From Oryza sativa Japonica Group (Eukaryota; Streptophyta; Magnoliopsida; Poales; Poaceae), in assembly GCF_034140825.1 (NCBI RefSeq), contig NC_089046.1:19366001-19430000 (forward strand): a stretch of 64,000 nucleotides of DNA, written 5' to 3'. This document shows positions 1 to 11,650 of the stretch, in pieces. Within the stretch, counting starts at the first letter, position 1; every line of letters begins with the position of its first letter. The notes beneath the pieces were generated by a model. It was not told where the DNA came from and ran no database searches. It saw nothing but the letters and a program-made list of their open reading frames with translations. The position numbers and the translations under genes are program-made.

Positions 1-308
1 ATATGTATCAGGCTTTTTCTTCGAAAGGGAAGAGCGGAGGAGCGGATATGTAAGGTAGTAAGCTCTCCCTGTCTTGCTGAAGCTGAGGCGAGGTTTCAGA
101 TATCACCGGAAGGCGTCACAGATGTTAAGGACTGAAAATCCCAAAAATCGCCTTCAGGATACAGCATGAGTTTGCAGTCTATCTACAGCCTGCTGTTTGC
201 AATCCCAGTGTGGTGGACGCTTGGATTGATGTAGGCCATCCTGTTCAACCACCACCTGCGATAGCGCCCTGGAATCCTGGATGGAAGTACCCATGGTTTC
301 TTCATTGA
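1..308 (+). CDS. 3'-terminal exons of an unrecognised gene (5' end outside window)
   Basis: Two putative exons, 1-49 and 178-308, fit together. The first ends at a GTAAGG donor and the second starts after a TTTGCAG acceptor. Joined in phase they read open into a TGA at 306-308, with a tail ending in [14 protein letters not shown] that is rich in Pro and Trp. I do not recognise the protein, and most of it lies outside the window. The open frame across both pieces and the good splice sites are the only support. The gene converges on the eIF2B alpha gene, and the two stop codons are about 700 bp apart. Confidence 0.45.
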
Positions 309-1007
309 CATTGCTCTTGTGTTTCAGCGGGGGTGTACAGCAAGTCGCCACAATTTTGGCTTGGCACCAGCGATGTTGTTGTTCACTGTTGATGTTAGAC
401 GAGCCAGAATTAGTGTAGATAGTTTTATTTAGCTGGTCCTTGTTTTCTTACCGTTTGTAAATGTAGTTTAACGCATGCTAGGATGTTCTAACGTCACATT
501 GTATCGGTTAGCAAAAGTTGTATTCAGAGTTTCAAACAGTTTTCGTTTACATTATATATGCTAACAGGTTTGAATTTGCAAGTCTACATATTCGTAATGG
601 GGATGCAAAGACAGTATAAGAATTATACACCAACCAAAAGCCTGTGGTGTTGCTTTTACGCATACATTGTTGGAGCACGATTAATCATGTGATTTAAGGG
701 TTGGACTAGAGCAACTTAAGAGAAATGTAGGTTATAAGATGTCAGCTTAACACATCCAAATCCATAGCAAGCCAGAGAGAAGATTGCAAAATGCAATCCA
801 GACCATCTTCGCAACCAACACCAAAACTATTAACACCAGATAGATGCTTTAGACAAAACTGGGGTTATCTTCTGTTGCATAACCCTTTTGTGAATCCTCC
901 AAACATTGCATCCACGTAAAGGGCAAATACAACATAGCAAAAAACTGACAGGGAAAACCTTAGATTCCACGGCGGTACATCGGTACATCATATCTCCGTA
1001 CCAGTGA
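309..1007. other. Convergent 3' flanks, no gene seen
   Basis: This AT-rich stretch lies between the stop codon of the plus-strand partial gene and the stop codon of the minus-strand eIF2B alpha gene. It should hold the 3' UTRs of both. I see no convincing coding exon, RNA gene or transposon end. Confidence 0.5.
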
Positions 1008-3740
1008 TCATAGGTATAGTTGGATAAGCTCATCGCTCACAACAGATGGTGTCAGAACACCGAGATCAGTCAGAAGCAGCGTAAGATACTGGGGAGGAGT
1101 GTAGTCTCTCGCTGAAGTCTCAACCTCCACACCAGCCGGAATTGGAACTCCAAAATCAATGGGTCGGTGAGCTGGTGTCATGTCCTTCTGGTCCAACGGA
1201 TATAGGCGTGCAAACTACAAAACAGCCAGAAGCAACATCATTAAAGACTTGTTGCATGCCAAAGGGGAAAACAACAATTAATCAGCCGGACACACATCTG
1301 CCATTAGTTGTTATGGAATTCGATTTAGAAACTGTCTTAAATATTCTTGACCAGATTTGATTTCTAGGAGATTTTTTCTGCGTACCACCTTATATATTTC
1401 TAGTACCAAGCATAACAACGGAAGAGCTCATCGATCAACAATATGAGAAAAGCAATGTTATTACCTTGTAACTTTCAGCAGCCACATAAACAGGTTTGTT
1501 CATACTGTGAGCGACGAGAGCTATCTGATAAGTGCCCATCATATTGATTATTCCTCCACTTTCAACAACCCCATCAGCACCAACAAACACCATGTCAACT
1601 TCATCCATGGAATAAGCAACAGCTGAATCAATTAGCACCTTAACAGGAATGCCTAATGCTGCCAGTTCATTTGACATTCGTAAACCAGTTCTGTCCGGCC
1701 TGCCCTCTGCAGTTCAGTAGAGTAGCAAACACTCATTAGAAATCAGAAGAGTCAATGATGCGTGGTTTGAAAGAATCAATACAGTAACAGGTGGACAAAA
1801 GGCTATTACACATATTGATTCCAAAAGCAAGAATGGCATACAATATCAAAAAATCATAACAATTCAACCTTGTTACCTGTGAATCATGGACAAAAATTTT
1901 GCTTAATTGTTACAAATATAAAGGACTTATCTTCCCTCTGGTATGAATTCAACTTAGCACACAAGTTTTTCCACTCATTCATGGAAGTCCTATCGAATTC
2001 CGCAGCAATACATAGGCATTGTGTGAAACTGTGCCATGATGTGTTTAAACCCTGGATCACTCTCATCTTTTATATTCCAGTACTCTCAGTCATGAACTCA
2101 TGATTGTTAAGTTGTATGGTTATTTTCCTGCTAGAAAAGGTACATTTTGTTGAATACAGCATTTGCATGCAACTAATATATAGTTCACCATCACCAAGCT
2201 GTCTGTGTAGAATAATGTTGTTGCATCTTTGATAAAATTTGAAAATGTAGATGCAGTTTCAAATGCAACTTGATCAATTTACCTGTGCAAAGTACCCTGA
2301 AGAGTTTGCGGTTTGATGCAGCTAGCTTTAGAACTTCCAAAACAACTCTGGAATAACCATGTACCAGAATAGTACAACCATCTGAAATAAAATCCTGGCT
2401 GAGCATTGCAATTGTCTTACGAGCCTGCACAAACATTGTTCCACGAAATTAGCTAAAGGTGGAAAGTCTCATTTATATAAAAAAAACTATATTATAATTC
2501 TAGATAACCTTTAAGGATATCTCTCCAAATTTTTCTCCCCTCTCAATTAGGCGTGATTTTGCAGCATCAAACTTCTCATGCTCCAAATGTGATGTTCTTG
2601 TTACAAACCGCATGAACAAATCACATGCGGCAGACAAAGAAATGGAAGTGGCATCCCAAGACTGAAACATAGAAAATTTTTTAGGTGTTAACTCTTTAGT
2701 CAGAACAACACAAAGGATGCCATAAAGAAATGTGGAGCAACTAGAAGTAAATAACAATCATTTGGCATTCATATGAGATCAGCAAAAATTCAAAACTAAC
2801 AAGGGGGTGCTAGAAGAAAATGATCTAAAATGCCCACAGCTCAAAAATGAAATTATAGTGGTTGATTTAACAATTAAATTACATAAGCTCTTACTGAGAT
2901 TAAATCATTGTAACTAACATATCGCATAAATACAAAGTAGACACAGCGTGACCACCATTGCATTCGTGAATGAGATTAGCCATCAAACATTTAGCCTTCG
3001 TAGACCAAATATTATGTGGGACTAATGGTAGTTTTACTAACAAAAGGTAGAAATGAAATTCCTTAAGCTCCATAACAAACAGTGGAGAATAAAGATTCAT
3101 TTCTTCAAGCAAATTCTTGATTACAGCTGTGATTAAGTGAAGGTGTAAAACACTGGCACAACTGAAGTTCTGAAATGCTGACAAAAAGGAATTGAATTCA
3201 TTGTACTGTCTTAACTCGTTAACTGGACAACTATTTCTCTCAAGGTGGGCAAAATTGCGGAGCCGGTAACTAATCCACGAATCCGTGCACCCTTGTATGA
3301 ACGCTGTTAACATTCTATAATCGGTTAGTAGGTGGGGGTACCTTGAGCTTGTCGGATGCCTTCTTGAGCTCGATCTCGAGCTCCATCATGGTGGTGGCCC
3401 TGCTGGAGCGGATGACGGCGGCGAGCGCCATGATGGCCGCCACGGCCTCCGCGGCCTCGGGCTTGCGGCGCCAGAAGTTGAACTCCTCGATCACCCCGCC
3501 GCCGCCGCCGTTGCTCCCGGGGGAGAGCAGCGCCGCGGCGTCGGAGGCGGCGTCCGCGTCGGCGGCATCGGAGGAGGGAGGGAGCGAGGCCGCGGCGGCG
3601 GCGTGCGCGAGCCAGTCGCTGGAGACGACGGCGTGGTGCTCCGCGCGCGTCTGGTAGTAGGCGGAGATGGGCGGCAGCCCCGTGCTAGGGTTAGGGTTAG
3701 GGTTTTGGGCGGCGGCGGCGGAGGAGGCGTCGGGCTCCAT
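1008..3740 (-). CDS. Translation initiation factor eIF2B subunit alpha
   Basis: Five exons on the minus strand: 3342-3740, 2509-2661, 2283-2424, 1465-1706 and 1008-1214. All introns are GT-AG and the phases are consistent, giving about 380 residues. The ATG at 3738-3740 opens a long Ala/Ser-rich N-terminus. The core then follows the IF-2B alpha/beta/delta family: an N-terminal helical part (FWRRKPEAAEAVAAIMALAA), then the Rossmann-like half with GRPDRTGLRMSNELAALG, VFVGADGVVESGGIIN and NKPVYVAAESYK, and the C-terminal signature DYTPPQYLTLLLTDLGVLTP. In eukaryotes the alpha subunit is part of the regulatory sub-complex of the eIF2 guanine-nucleotide exchange factor and senses phosphorylated eIF2 in the cytosol. 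Length and domain order look normal. A telo-box-like tract lies inside exon 1 just after the start codon. Confidence 0.93.
3685..3706 (-). promoter_or_regulatory. Telo-box-like AACCCTA repeats at the start of the eIF2B alpha coding exon
   Basis: On the minus strand three consecutive CCCTAA/CCCTAG units follow AAAACCCTAA about 35 bp into the coding sequence, where they encode NPNPNPS. Telo-boxes (AAACCCTAA) are a known feature of the 5' regions of plant translation-machinery genes. Here the motif is translated, so a regulatory role is an inference. Confidence 0.4.
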
Positions 3741-3978
3741 GGTAGGAGAGGAGAGGAGAGAGAGAAGAGCAGGGGAGAGGGGAAGAAGAGAGGAGAGTGA
3801 TCCTGGCCGTCCGATGCGCAGATCACGTCGTTATCATTTTTCTTTTTTGGGACAGGAAAAGAATTGCAATAATGCACACTAGAAAATAAGGAAATTAGAG
3901 AAAGGCCATCAAAATTGCATCCATTTGCCGTCCGTTTGGGCCTCTGTAGGCCAGATGGCCAGTCTTACTATACTTGAA

Positions 3979-4368
3979 TACTTGATGGCGGAGTGGGGGA
4001 CATATCCGGTTAAAACCATCGAATAAGTGAAAATCCGTGAAAATCATATCTAAAAGTTTTGTACAATTACTAGAGATAGGTATAGGTATGAAATACATTC
4101 ATACCAAATCCCAATTCCAAACTCAACTTCATTTGAGAGAAAAAAAAAAGACAAATGTTAGATGAATAGTAACATAATACTATTCACCCAAACTTTGTCT
4201 TTTTTTCTCAAATGATTTTGAGTTTAGACATGAGATTTGCTATGAATGTATTTCATGCCTATACCAATCTCTAGTAATTGTATCATGAATTTACAAGACT
4301 TTTAGATATGGTTTTCATGGGTTTTCACTTATTTGATGGTTTTCACTAGATATCCCCCCTACTTGATG
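3979..4368. mobile_element. Foldback MITE with 9-bp target duplication (Mutator-like)
   Basis: The two halves are inverted copies of each other over roughly 150 bp (for example AAACCATCGAATAAGTG against CACTTATTTGATGGTTT), with a short AT-rich centre. Perfect 9-bp direct repeats TACTTGATG lie at 3979-3987 and 4360-4368, so the element proper is 3988-4359 (372 bp). Long imperfect terminal inverted repeats plus a 9-bp duplication are typical of Mutator-like MITEs. It encodes no protein. Confidence 0.75.
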
Positions 4369-4820
4369 TCCACTAACTTCTAAAACTTAATATGCAATTG
4401 TAACACATCATCACCAACTAGCAATTATTATCTAAAATATGGACGTGACTAGACAGCTACCAGTCGCTGATTTGTCTTATCCAGCGACCACTCCATCTAG
4501 TACAAATCCCCCTCAACTTAAAAGTTACAATAGTATGTGTCTAACTTATATATTTTAAATCACATATTGTTTTTAAGATCTATTTGCATCATTGTACTCC
4601 ACTCAAAATATGTGATAAAACCCATGAGTGACATTTCATTAATTTAAAAGTAATTTATTACATGTTAGGAAGTAACTTCGATGTTATAAGGAAGTAACTT
4701 TTACATCTTATGCATGATTAATTCTCATTAGTTACTCCATCAATGTTATTTACAATCTATCAAAGGTTTTATTTTCTTTTCTCATACTACATGAAAAACA
4801 AAAGTGAAAGAAAAAAACAA
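4369..4820. other. AT-rich repeat-derived stretch, possibly Helitron-like
   Basis: No gene. Part of it (about 4390-4440) resembles 9935-9985 on the far side of the Mutator-like element, with the shared word CACATCATCACC. The 'aagtaacttt' motifs near 4670-4700 recur at 9410-9660. Both flanks may therefore belong to one older element, possibly the Helitron-like one whose 3' end is at 10170, which was later split by the Mutator-like insertion. Confidence 0.35.
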
Positions 4821-7800
4821 GGCAAATTTTGCTACAGGACATTGTGACTTCGTGGTTTTAGCTCCAGGACACCGCACGAAGTTGTTTTTGGGGAAAACAC
4901 TCTCTGTGACATCCTGGCCCAATTAGGATTTGGCATGTGTGGCCCATCTGAGCTATGTGCACATGTTTAGTACCATCTTACTAGTTTACTAGTTTAGTAA
5001 AGGTGGAACCAATTTGTAAGGCTTTCTCTCTCCAACCATGTCACTCATGGGTTAACCCTCTTACATGAAGCGAGGACAAAAGTGTAAGTGCGGTGGTAAA
5101 TGTAAGTGGACTCGCCCATGGGTTGGGTTGGCACCTTCTTCCCCGGCACCGGTATCTGCCTCTGCCGTTGATTATTCCTTCTCCAGTGGGCTCCAAGCCG
5201 ATTCCCTGCACATGTGTCATCCCAAAAATGTCTCTAAAATCACGCATGCCTCCCAACTTCGATGCATATGCTAGGTCGTGCCGCCGACATCGACCCGGAG
5301 TACCCTGCGGCCGCCAAGTTGTTCCTGCTATTGCTGTCGTTGTTCAAGGCTCGACCGAGGAGGGTCGTCAAGACGCCATCAGGCTGGGGGATTCGTTTCC
5401 CCAAGCAGTCGTCGCGCCACTCGCCGCCGGAGCTTGCGAGACGAAGCCGCACCACGCCGCGCCACACTCCCTGCTCGACCTCTCCATCAGGAGATTGAAG
5501 GTAGAAGAGGAGGGCTGGACTCTGCATCTCCATCGGGAGTGTGGCGGCGCGCCGACGCCGAACTCCCGGGGATTCTTTGGCTGCGCCGGGAGCAACGGTG
5601 TCGTTTACATCGCCGACGGCTATGATGAGACCAAGAACGCGCTCAGCTTCACCGGATGTCTCCTCGCCGACTCCCTCCGCCGCCGAGCAAGCCGACGCCG
5701 CCTACGGGAGAAGAGAGAAAGGGGTGTCGGGTCCCAAAACTAACAACTTGGATCCGACTAGAATTAATGTATTAATCCCTGGATCAGTAGATATTGATAC
5801 ATACAATATAACTGGTTCTTCATTGCATACGTTAAAGTTTTACAATACTAAGGGTTTAACAATAATAGGTACTCACCTAACTATTTAATACACAGCGGAA
5901 GTTTCTATACATTCTGACTAGTGAGGTATAACCTTTAGGGATTCTCTAAGTTATCGGGGTCATCGTAGTAATAGTCATAAGGGTCCTCCTCTTGACCCAG
6001 ATCTGAAAAAGGAGTTATAAGAGCAAGGGTGAGTATTTACAATACTCAGCAAGTTATCATGGAAATATGTTATGCATTGACATATAGTAGGGTTCTTTGC
6101 AAAAAGCAGTAATAAACAATCTGGAAGAGTTATAGCAAGAATTTGTAAAACTTATAGACTTTAGATTTCTAACCAGGGTACCATATGAGTCCCGGTACTC
6201 AACTCCATGAGTACAACTATTCGAATAGTTTCAAAGATATTCTACTGCAGCAGATGTACGCTTTACCCGCAGTCCACGACTTGCTGATAATCATCGGCTT
6301 TAGTCATGGCCCAGTATTAAGTCATTAACAATTGTGGCACCTGTTCCATGAACTTATATCCTCATATGCTCTGAACGTATTGTTAACAGCAGCAAGAGGA
6401 GTTCTGGCGTTCCCGAGATATTTAAGGGGAACTGATCGTATGACACCACATCATCTCGATCAGGGTTTAGAAATATACCATATAGTTTATACTCGAGTAT
6501 CACAAACCATTTACCTGTATATGGTAATGGTTAAAGTTGCCCTTTGCGGCTATAGTTGCCTCCTGCGCGAGGACTTAAAAATAAGAACCACTATACAGAG
6601 GTGCCATATTGCTAATTAACATAATAACTAGGTCTGTCTCCATTCTAGAAACTGCGGTCGTACCCGTTCGTTCGACATAAGTACCTGGTAAAACTTATAT
6701 CGATCGAGACAGTACTAGCCACCCGGAAATCAACCAAATCTTACGTACTATCCCAATCTAAGTATAAGGTATTTTAACCAGATTGTAAGCAAAGTAAGCA
6801 ATACTAAATTATCTGGGTTTCTATGGTTGAGTTGTGCATATAAAATAGAGTATTGAATAGAAGGCTATAAATAAATAATTTGTAAAATATAGGCTTAAAT
6901 GATCAACAGGTATATGGTAACTTGCCTTGCTCGATATCCTGAGATTGATTGATATTATCTATTGAGTCAGAAGAATCCTCAAGACCTAGGGTTAGACATA
7001 TATAAAATTCAAATTTAAAAGGAATTCAAATAAAATCCAAAAATATGAAAAATAGAGAAAATAAAATAAAATGCAAAAATAGCAAAAGGGGGCTCAAAAG
7101 ATAGAGAATGATTTTAGAAGAATATTGGTCCAAGTTTCACTGGAATTGGATCTATATTTTAAAAGATATGGGCTTCTAAAGTTTGAAAATCAAATAAAAG
7201 TGAAATGTTACTGTGTGCGGGTCCCACCTGTCAGTCTCTCTCTCTCTCTCTTCTTTTCTTCTACCTTCGACCGTTCCCCAAATCGGGCCGGCGGCTCTAG
7301 GGTTTGGGATTACGGTGGCGCTAGAGGGAGAAAGTGGTTGCGGCCGAGGAGGGGAGGGAGCTAGGGATCTGCGGCGACGGCGAGCGGCGGCGGAGGGATT
7401 AATTTGATATGTGGATGGGTTGGCGGCTAGGACGGCGGTGGCACGGTTAGGCCGTGTTGGTGATCGAAGTAATATGAGTTAGACATGGCTAGGGGAGGGG
7501 TTCTAGAGCATTTACGAGGTGTCTAGAGGGATTCCGGCAGCTTGCCGACCTTTGGCAAGGTGCGGAGAATAGTTGCCGACGAGCGCCTCCATAGGCAGCG
7601 ACCGTGCTCACGTCGGCAGCTCAGAGGGTGGCATGATAGTGCAAAGGGATTGCTAAAATGGAATCTAGGTAGTATGTAGATGGTTGAAACGGAAGAACTC
7701 ACCGAGTTATGTCGAGATGAAGGATTGCGGCCGGAAAAACTTCGCGGCGGCAAAGAACAGAGCAGCGCGGGGGTGGCGGTGCTTGGCTTGGCGCGGCGAG

Positions 7801-9344
7801 GTAGAACTCGACGCAGGACTTTGGTTAGGGTCTACTATACTAGAACATGGTTGATATAAAGTGTTCTAAGAGATATTTAGGGCGGAGGATGGAGGGAGAG
7901 GTGTGGAGTCGATCGCGCACAAGGTGTTCGACCGACGGGTGATGATGGTTGATGGGATGGATTGGTGAAGCAGAGCTTCGGGTTGTGGGGTTATGGTTGT
8001 TGATGATCGATGATGGACATGGAAGGGATTGGGGTCCTATTTATAGGGCTAGGAGGAATGGATGAGCTTGGGCACCGTCATCGCCATGGATGAGCTCGAG
8101 CTTTGGATATGGCTAGGGTGGCAGAGGCTGTGAGAGGGCGGGCAAGATCAATTTGAGTGGCGGGAGGCCACGTTTGAATACTTACCGGCGAAGGATTGAC
8201 TTAACCGCGTGCGAATTCGGCTGGCGATGTGTTGGCGCCAATCCGGGCGCGACGCGCGGCGGCGACGAGGGTGAAAACAACCGACTTGGGGGTGAATGGT
8301 TTAAATTGTGAGAGGGGAAACCACCGTCTAACTTTAATCCAATTGTGCGGCAAGAATTGGCACGATTCACCCGGGGTAGAAGCGAAATCGTACTCGGTGG
8401 CAGCTTTGGACGGGCGCGCACGATGTCGAGCGGTGATTTCTTGCGGCGGTGGTCGTCCTAGCTTCGTCGTCGTCGTGATTGGTGCGGCGGTGGTGGTCTA
8501 AGGGCGTCGAATGGCTAGCGGCACGCCAAGGCGGTCGGGCACGCGCGATCGATCCGGAGACCGACGCGCGGCGGCTCGGCGCGCGACAAAGTTGGACGCC
8601 AGGACGGCGCGCGCAAGGGGGAGGAGAAGGCCAACTAAACCACAGTTTTTGAGTGGGATGTGGTCCCCTAGGATCAATTCAAGACTTTGCACAAGATTGG
8701 GTGGTGATTGGGCTGCTCTAGCTGGGCTGGGCATTTTGTCGAGCACCTTGAGTGCAATGAACAGTGTTTTCAGGAATTTTTGAATATTTTCCTAGAAAAG
8801 AATGAATTTAATCTATGAATATGAAAGAGTTTCACTAGGGTTTGAAGTATAGCAAATCCTCACTAATATTAGGATAAACTAAGGAAATAATCTATGGTTT
8901 GAAATTTGAGAGAATTTGCTCAAATTCACTAGGGTTTGGAATAAAGGTAATAATTAGGGTAAATTAGTAGGGCTCTAAGAAAGTAATACTTGAACCAATT
9001 AAAGAGTCAAATAGATTTTTAAAGCACACTAATTTAATCAAAAGCCAGCATGATGCAGTCAAATTTTAGTTTAAAATTTGAGGATGTTACAAGGGGGGAG
9101 AGAGGGGAAGAGATAACCCCTCATGCCTAGTCAACACAAAAAAAACATTAATTTAAAAGGGGAAAGAGAGAGAGAGGAAGAGATAACCCCTCTTGCCTAG
9201 TCAACACAAAAAATATTAATTTAATGGAAGTTGTATCCCCTGGTAAATAACTACATTTACAGAGTGTCTTTCCCCAAAACTGACTTCGCGCGGTGTCCTA
9301 GAGCTAAAACCGCAAAGTCACAATGTCCTGTAGCAAAATTTACC
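4821..9344. mobile_element. Non-autonomous Mutator-like element carrying a nested solo LTR
   Basis: Inverted termini of about 87 bp: GGCAAATTTTGCTACAGGAC at 4821 matches the reverse complement of the sequence ending at 9344, and similarity runs through the block GACATTGTGACTT...GGTTTTAGCTC...GGACACCGC. The flanks are A-rich, so the expected 9-bp duplication cannot be read with certainty. Without the solo LTR at 5725-9091 the element is about 1.15 kb and carries a GC-rich insert (about 5090-5720) that could be captured host sequence, as in Pack-MULEs. No transposase is visible. A tandem duplication of about 70 bp lies at about 9097-9235, next to the LTR insertion point. The Mutator class is an inference from TIR length and the lack of CACTA or hAT termini. 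Confidence 0.65.
5725..9091 (-). mobile_element. Solo LTR of a long-LTR retroelement (probably Ty3/gypsy), nested
   Basis: On the minus strand the sequence starts TGTAACATCCTC and ends GGGACCCGACA, and it is bounded by perfect 5-bp duplications AGGGG (5720-5724 and 9092-9096). No second LTR, gag or pol is present, so this is a solo LTR of 3367 bp left by recombination. A TATA-like CTATAAATA lies at 8038-8046 (minus strand), a likely LTR promoter. Blocks such as CTTGCTGAGTA...TACTCACCCTTGC and GCGGGTAAAG.GTACATC are shared with the solo LTR at 19839-23544, so the two are related families. The long-LTR gypsy type is inferred from size and termini. Confidence 0.75.
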
Positions 9345-10170
9345 AAAAAAAACAGTGCATAAAATAGATTTATATAACTTGCTTCTGAACCATGCAAAAG
9401 TTACTTCCAATTAACATTGAAGTTACTTTTAAAAATTGTTAAACTTACTTGGGCTGATTTGTGCTGATTAAATTTATTTTCTAGATAGAATCATATTTTT
9501 AACCCTACAACGAATTTATTTCTAATGTTGTGACAAAGTTACTTTCTTTTTGTTTTAAGTTACTTTTATAATATATGTAAATTACTTTTAGACTTTATTG
9601 AATTTACTTTTATATGTCTAAGAAGTAATTTAGTGAAATTTAAAAGTAATTTAGATATATTATAAAAGTACTTTGTAATTTTTCATCAAAATGTAATCAT
9701 GTAAGATCTTGTTATAAAGATTTAATTGTTACAAATACAACGATGTAATCGGATCGTACATCGTATGAGTAGTTTAAGAGGAAATGTTATTGGAAGTATA
9801 GGTGGTTCCTATTTGCTTGATGAACTAGTAGTATATTTTCAGTAGAGTAATGGCTTCAGTGGTGTCTCGTTGTAAGACTGAACCGAGAGGCTTCTTGGTT
9901 TAGATTTGGCGCTAAAGTATTTAATATCACATGTAAGTGTGCCACATCATCACCCTCTAGAAATTATTGTCTAAAATATTTTAAATATTATGCAAATATG
10001 ACATATCATTTATAATTTTGTTGTATTTTTAGAATTTAATATACAAGCAATGTCAAATCATTATCTCTACATCATTTTCACATTATTTAAATGTATGCAT
10101 CTACCATTTCTATAACATATAGCATATATTCATCCATATATTCCGTAGCAAAGCGCGGGATATCAACTAG
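9345..10170 (+). mobile_element. Helitron-like 3' portion ending in hairpin plus CTAG
   Basis: The segment is AT-rich with many 'aagtaattta/aagttactt' motifs. It ends with a short GC-rich hairpin at 10143-10158 (CCGTAGC, loop AAA, GCGCGG, with one bulged base), then CTAG at 10167-10170 followed by T. A hairpin about 10 nt before a terminal CTRR, inserted before T, is the 3' signature of Helitrons. The 5' end (TC) is not located and may lie left of the Mutator-like element at 4821. No Rep/helicase is seen. Confidence 0.45.
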
Positions 10171-11650
10171 TAAAACTGTAATATCATATCTGTATCCCTC
10201 AACCTAAAACCATATATAACAACTCCATCAACTATTAATACCGTGTAAAATGACTCCTTCAATTGTTTTATAGTGTTTTTTTGCTAACGTGGCATCCTAC
10301 ATGACACTTTGACCAGGTCGTGTACTAACTTGGCAGCTACTTGGCATATAGGTGGCAATACAGTCAAGAACAAATAAAAAATATATGTGGGAACCACATG
10401 TCAGTGAACGCTTTCTCATTTATCCTCTCACCTCTTCTCTCTCATTCATATGTGTCCTCTATCTCCTAGGTCAGGGTGGCGATCGGCGGCAAGTCCCGCG
10501 CGAGCTCGAGCTCGGCCTCGATTGGCGTGTGCGACGGGAGGCAACATCGGGCCGAGATGGCGCCACCGCGGACGAAGCCCTATCCCCACCATTAGCATTT
10601 ACCGCCTTGTCGATGACAATAGAGGACAACAGAGGGAGAGGCTGAAGCTGAGACCATCACCACCACTAAGGCCGCCTTCAAGGCAATCCCGTCGCTCGAG
10701 GCCGGCAGCATCCTTGCAGGGAGGGAGCCACGGAGGAGCGTCGGATGGGGCTGCCGCCGCCGCCACCGAGGAGAGCCACATCACTCTCCAATGAGTGGTT
10801 CAGATCTGACCATAAGAGGAGGTGGTGACTGCTCTGGCAACCTGATCCACTGGGAAGTAGGAGTAGGGAGGCGGTGGTCTCGTCTCCAACTCTAGCGCGA
10901 CATTACCACCAACTTTGGTGCGACATTACCACCAACTCTGGCGTGACATCACCAACACAGATGCCATCCACCATGACCACCACTACCGGTGCTCACAATA
11001 GTCCATCGCACTCCTGACGCTGTCCCGACGGCAAGCTCGAGGTGGCTAGCCAACCGGAGGGAGGCGACACGGTCGTCGCGTCGAGGAGCCACTACCACGG
11101 CTTGATGCTCCGGTTCTCCCATTACCGCATCAAGGAGCCATCGCTGCAGTCGCCGTGACATCGAGGAGCCGAAGCTGCAGCCTGCTGCTTCAGTTCTCCC
11201 ATCACCGTTGGGCCTCCTCGCTATCATCGAGACTGAGGTAGATGTAGAGAATACAAAGGCATGGTGGTGGTGGCAAGCGTGAGGGCGAGCAGATCCAGAA
11301 GTGTTATTATTTAAAATCAATATATGTGCAAGAAATGTTAGTTCTCCCTTTAATTATTATGATAGTTGACGGTCGAAATTGGTATTTAACAACTATTAAA
11401 CAGTCACCAAGTCTAATTTGGCCTCCGAAGACATCACTATCTTAAAACTAACTTAGCCTCTTCATGCCAACTCCGATTTGAGTGATCATAGATTTTTTGA
11501 AAGCTTATCTCGTCGCTTTTCAAACACATCCGGTCTTATATCAAAATTCATACCGAGTTAACAGGAATCGTTAAAACATGACAATGTTATTACTGAGACC
11601 GAACTTATACCTCGGGCCTTTTAATAGACTAGGCCCATCTCGGGAGCGCT
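10171..11650. other. No secure gene; possible degraded Mutator-like element
   Basis: Around 10270-10410 the words CTAACGTGGCATCC and ATATGTGGGAACCACATGTCA are arranged as in the terminal repeat of the element at 19318-24670. A GC-rich stretch (about 10470-11290) with short overlapping open frames but no recognisable domain follows. I found no inverted partner on the right. It may be a truncated gene-capturing element. Confidence 0.3.

Noticed and set aside
3343-3882. Plus- and minus-strand frames overlapping eIF2B alpha exon 1
   Set aside because: Shadows of the GC-rich first coding exon; the minus-strand frame from 3740 is the one with splice continuity and family motifs.
5093-5743. 216-codon open frame inside the first Mutator-like element
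   Set aside because: It overlaps several other open frames in a GC-rich segment, runs into the nested LTR, and shows no recognisable domain. Noted as possible captured sequence but not called as a gene.
11397-11460. CACTATC word as a CACTA transposon end
   Set aside because: No inverted partner, no 3-bp duplication and no CACTACAAGAAA-type terminus.
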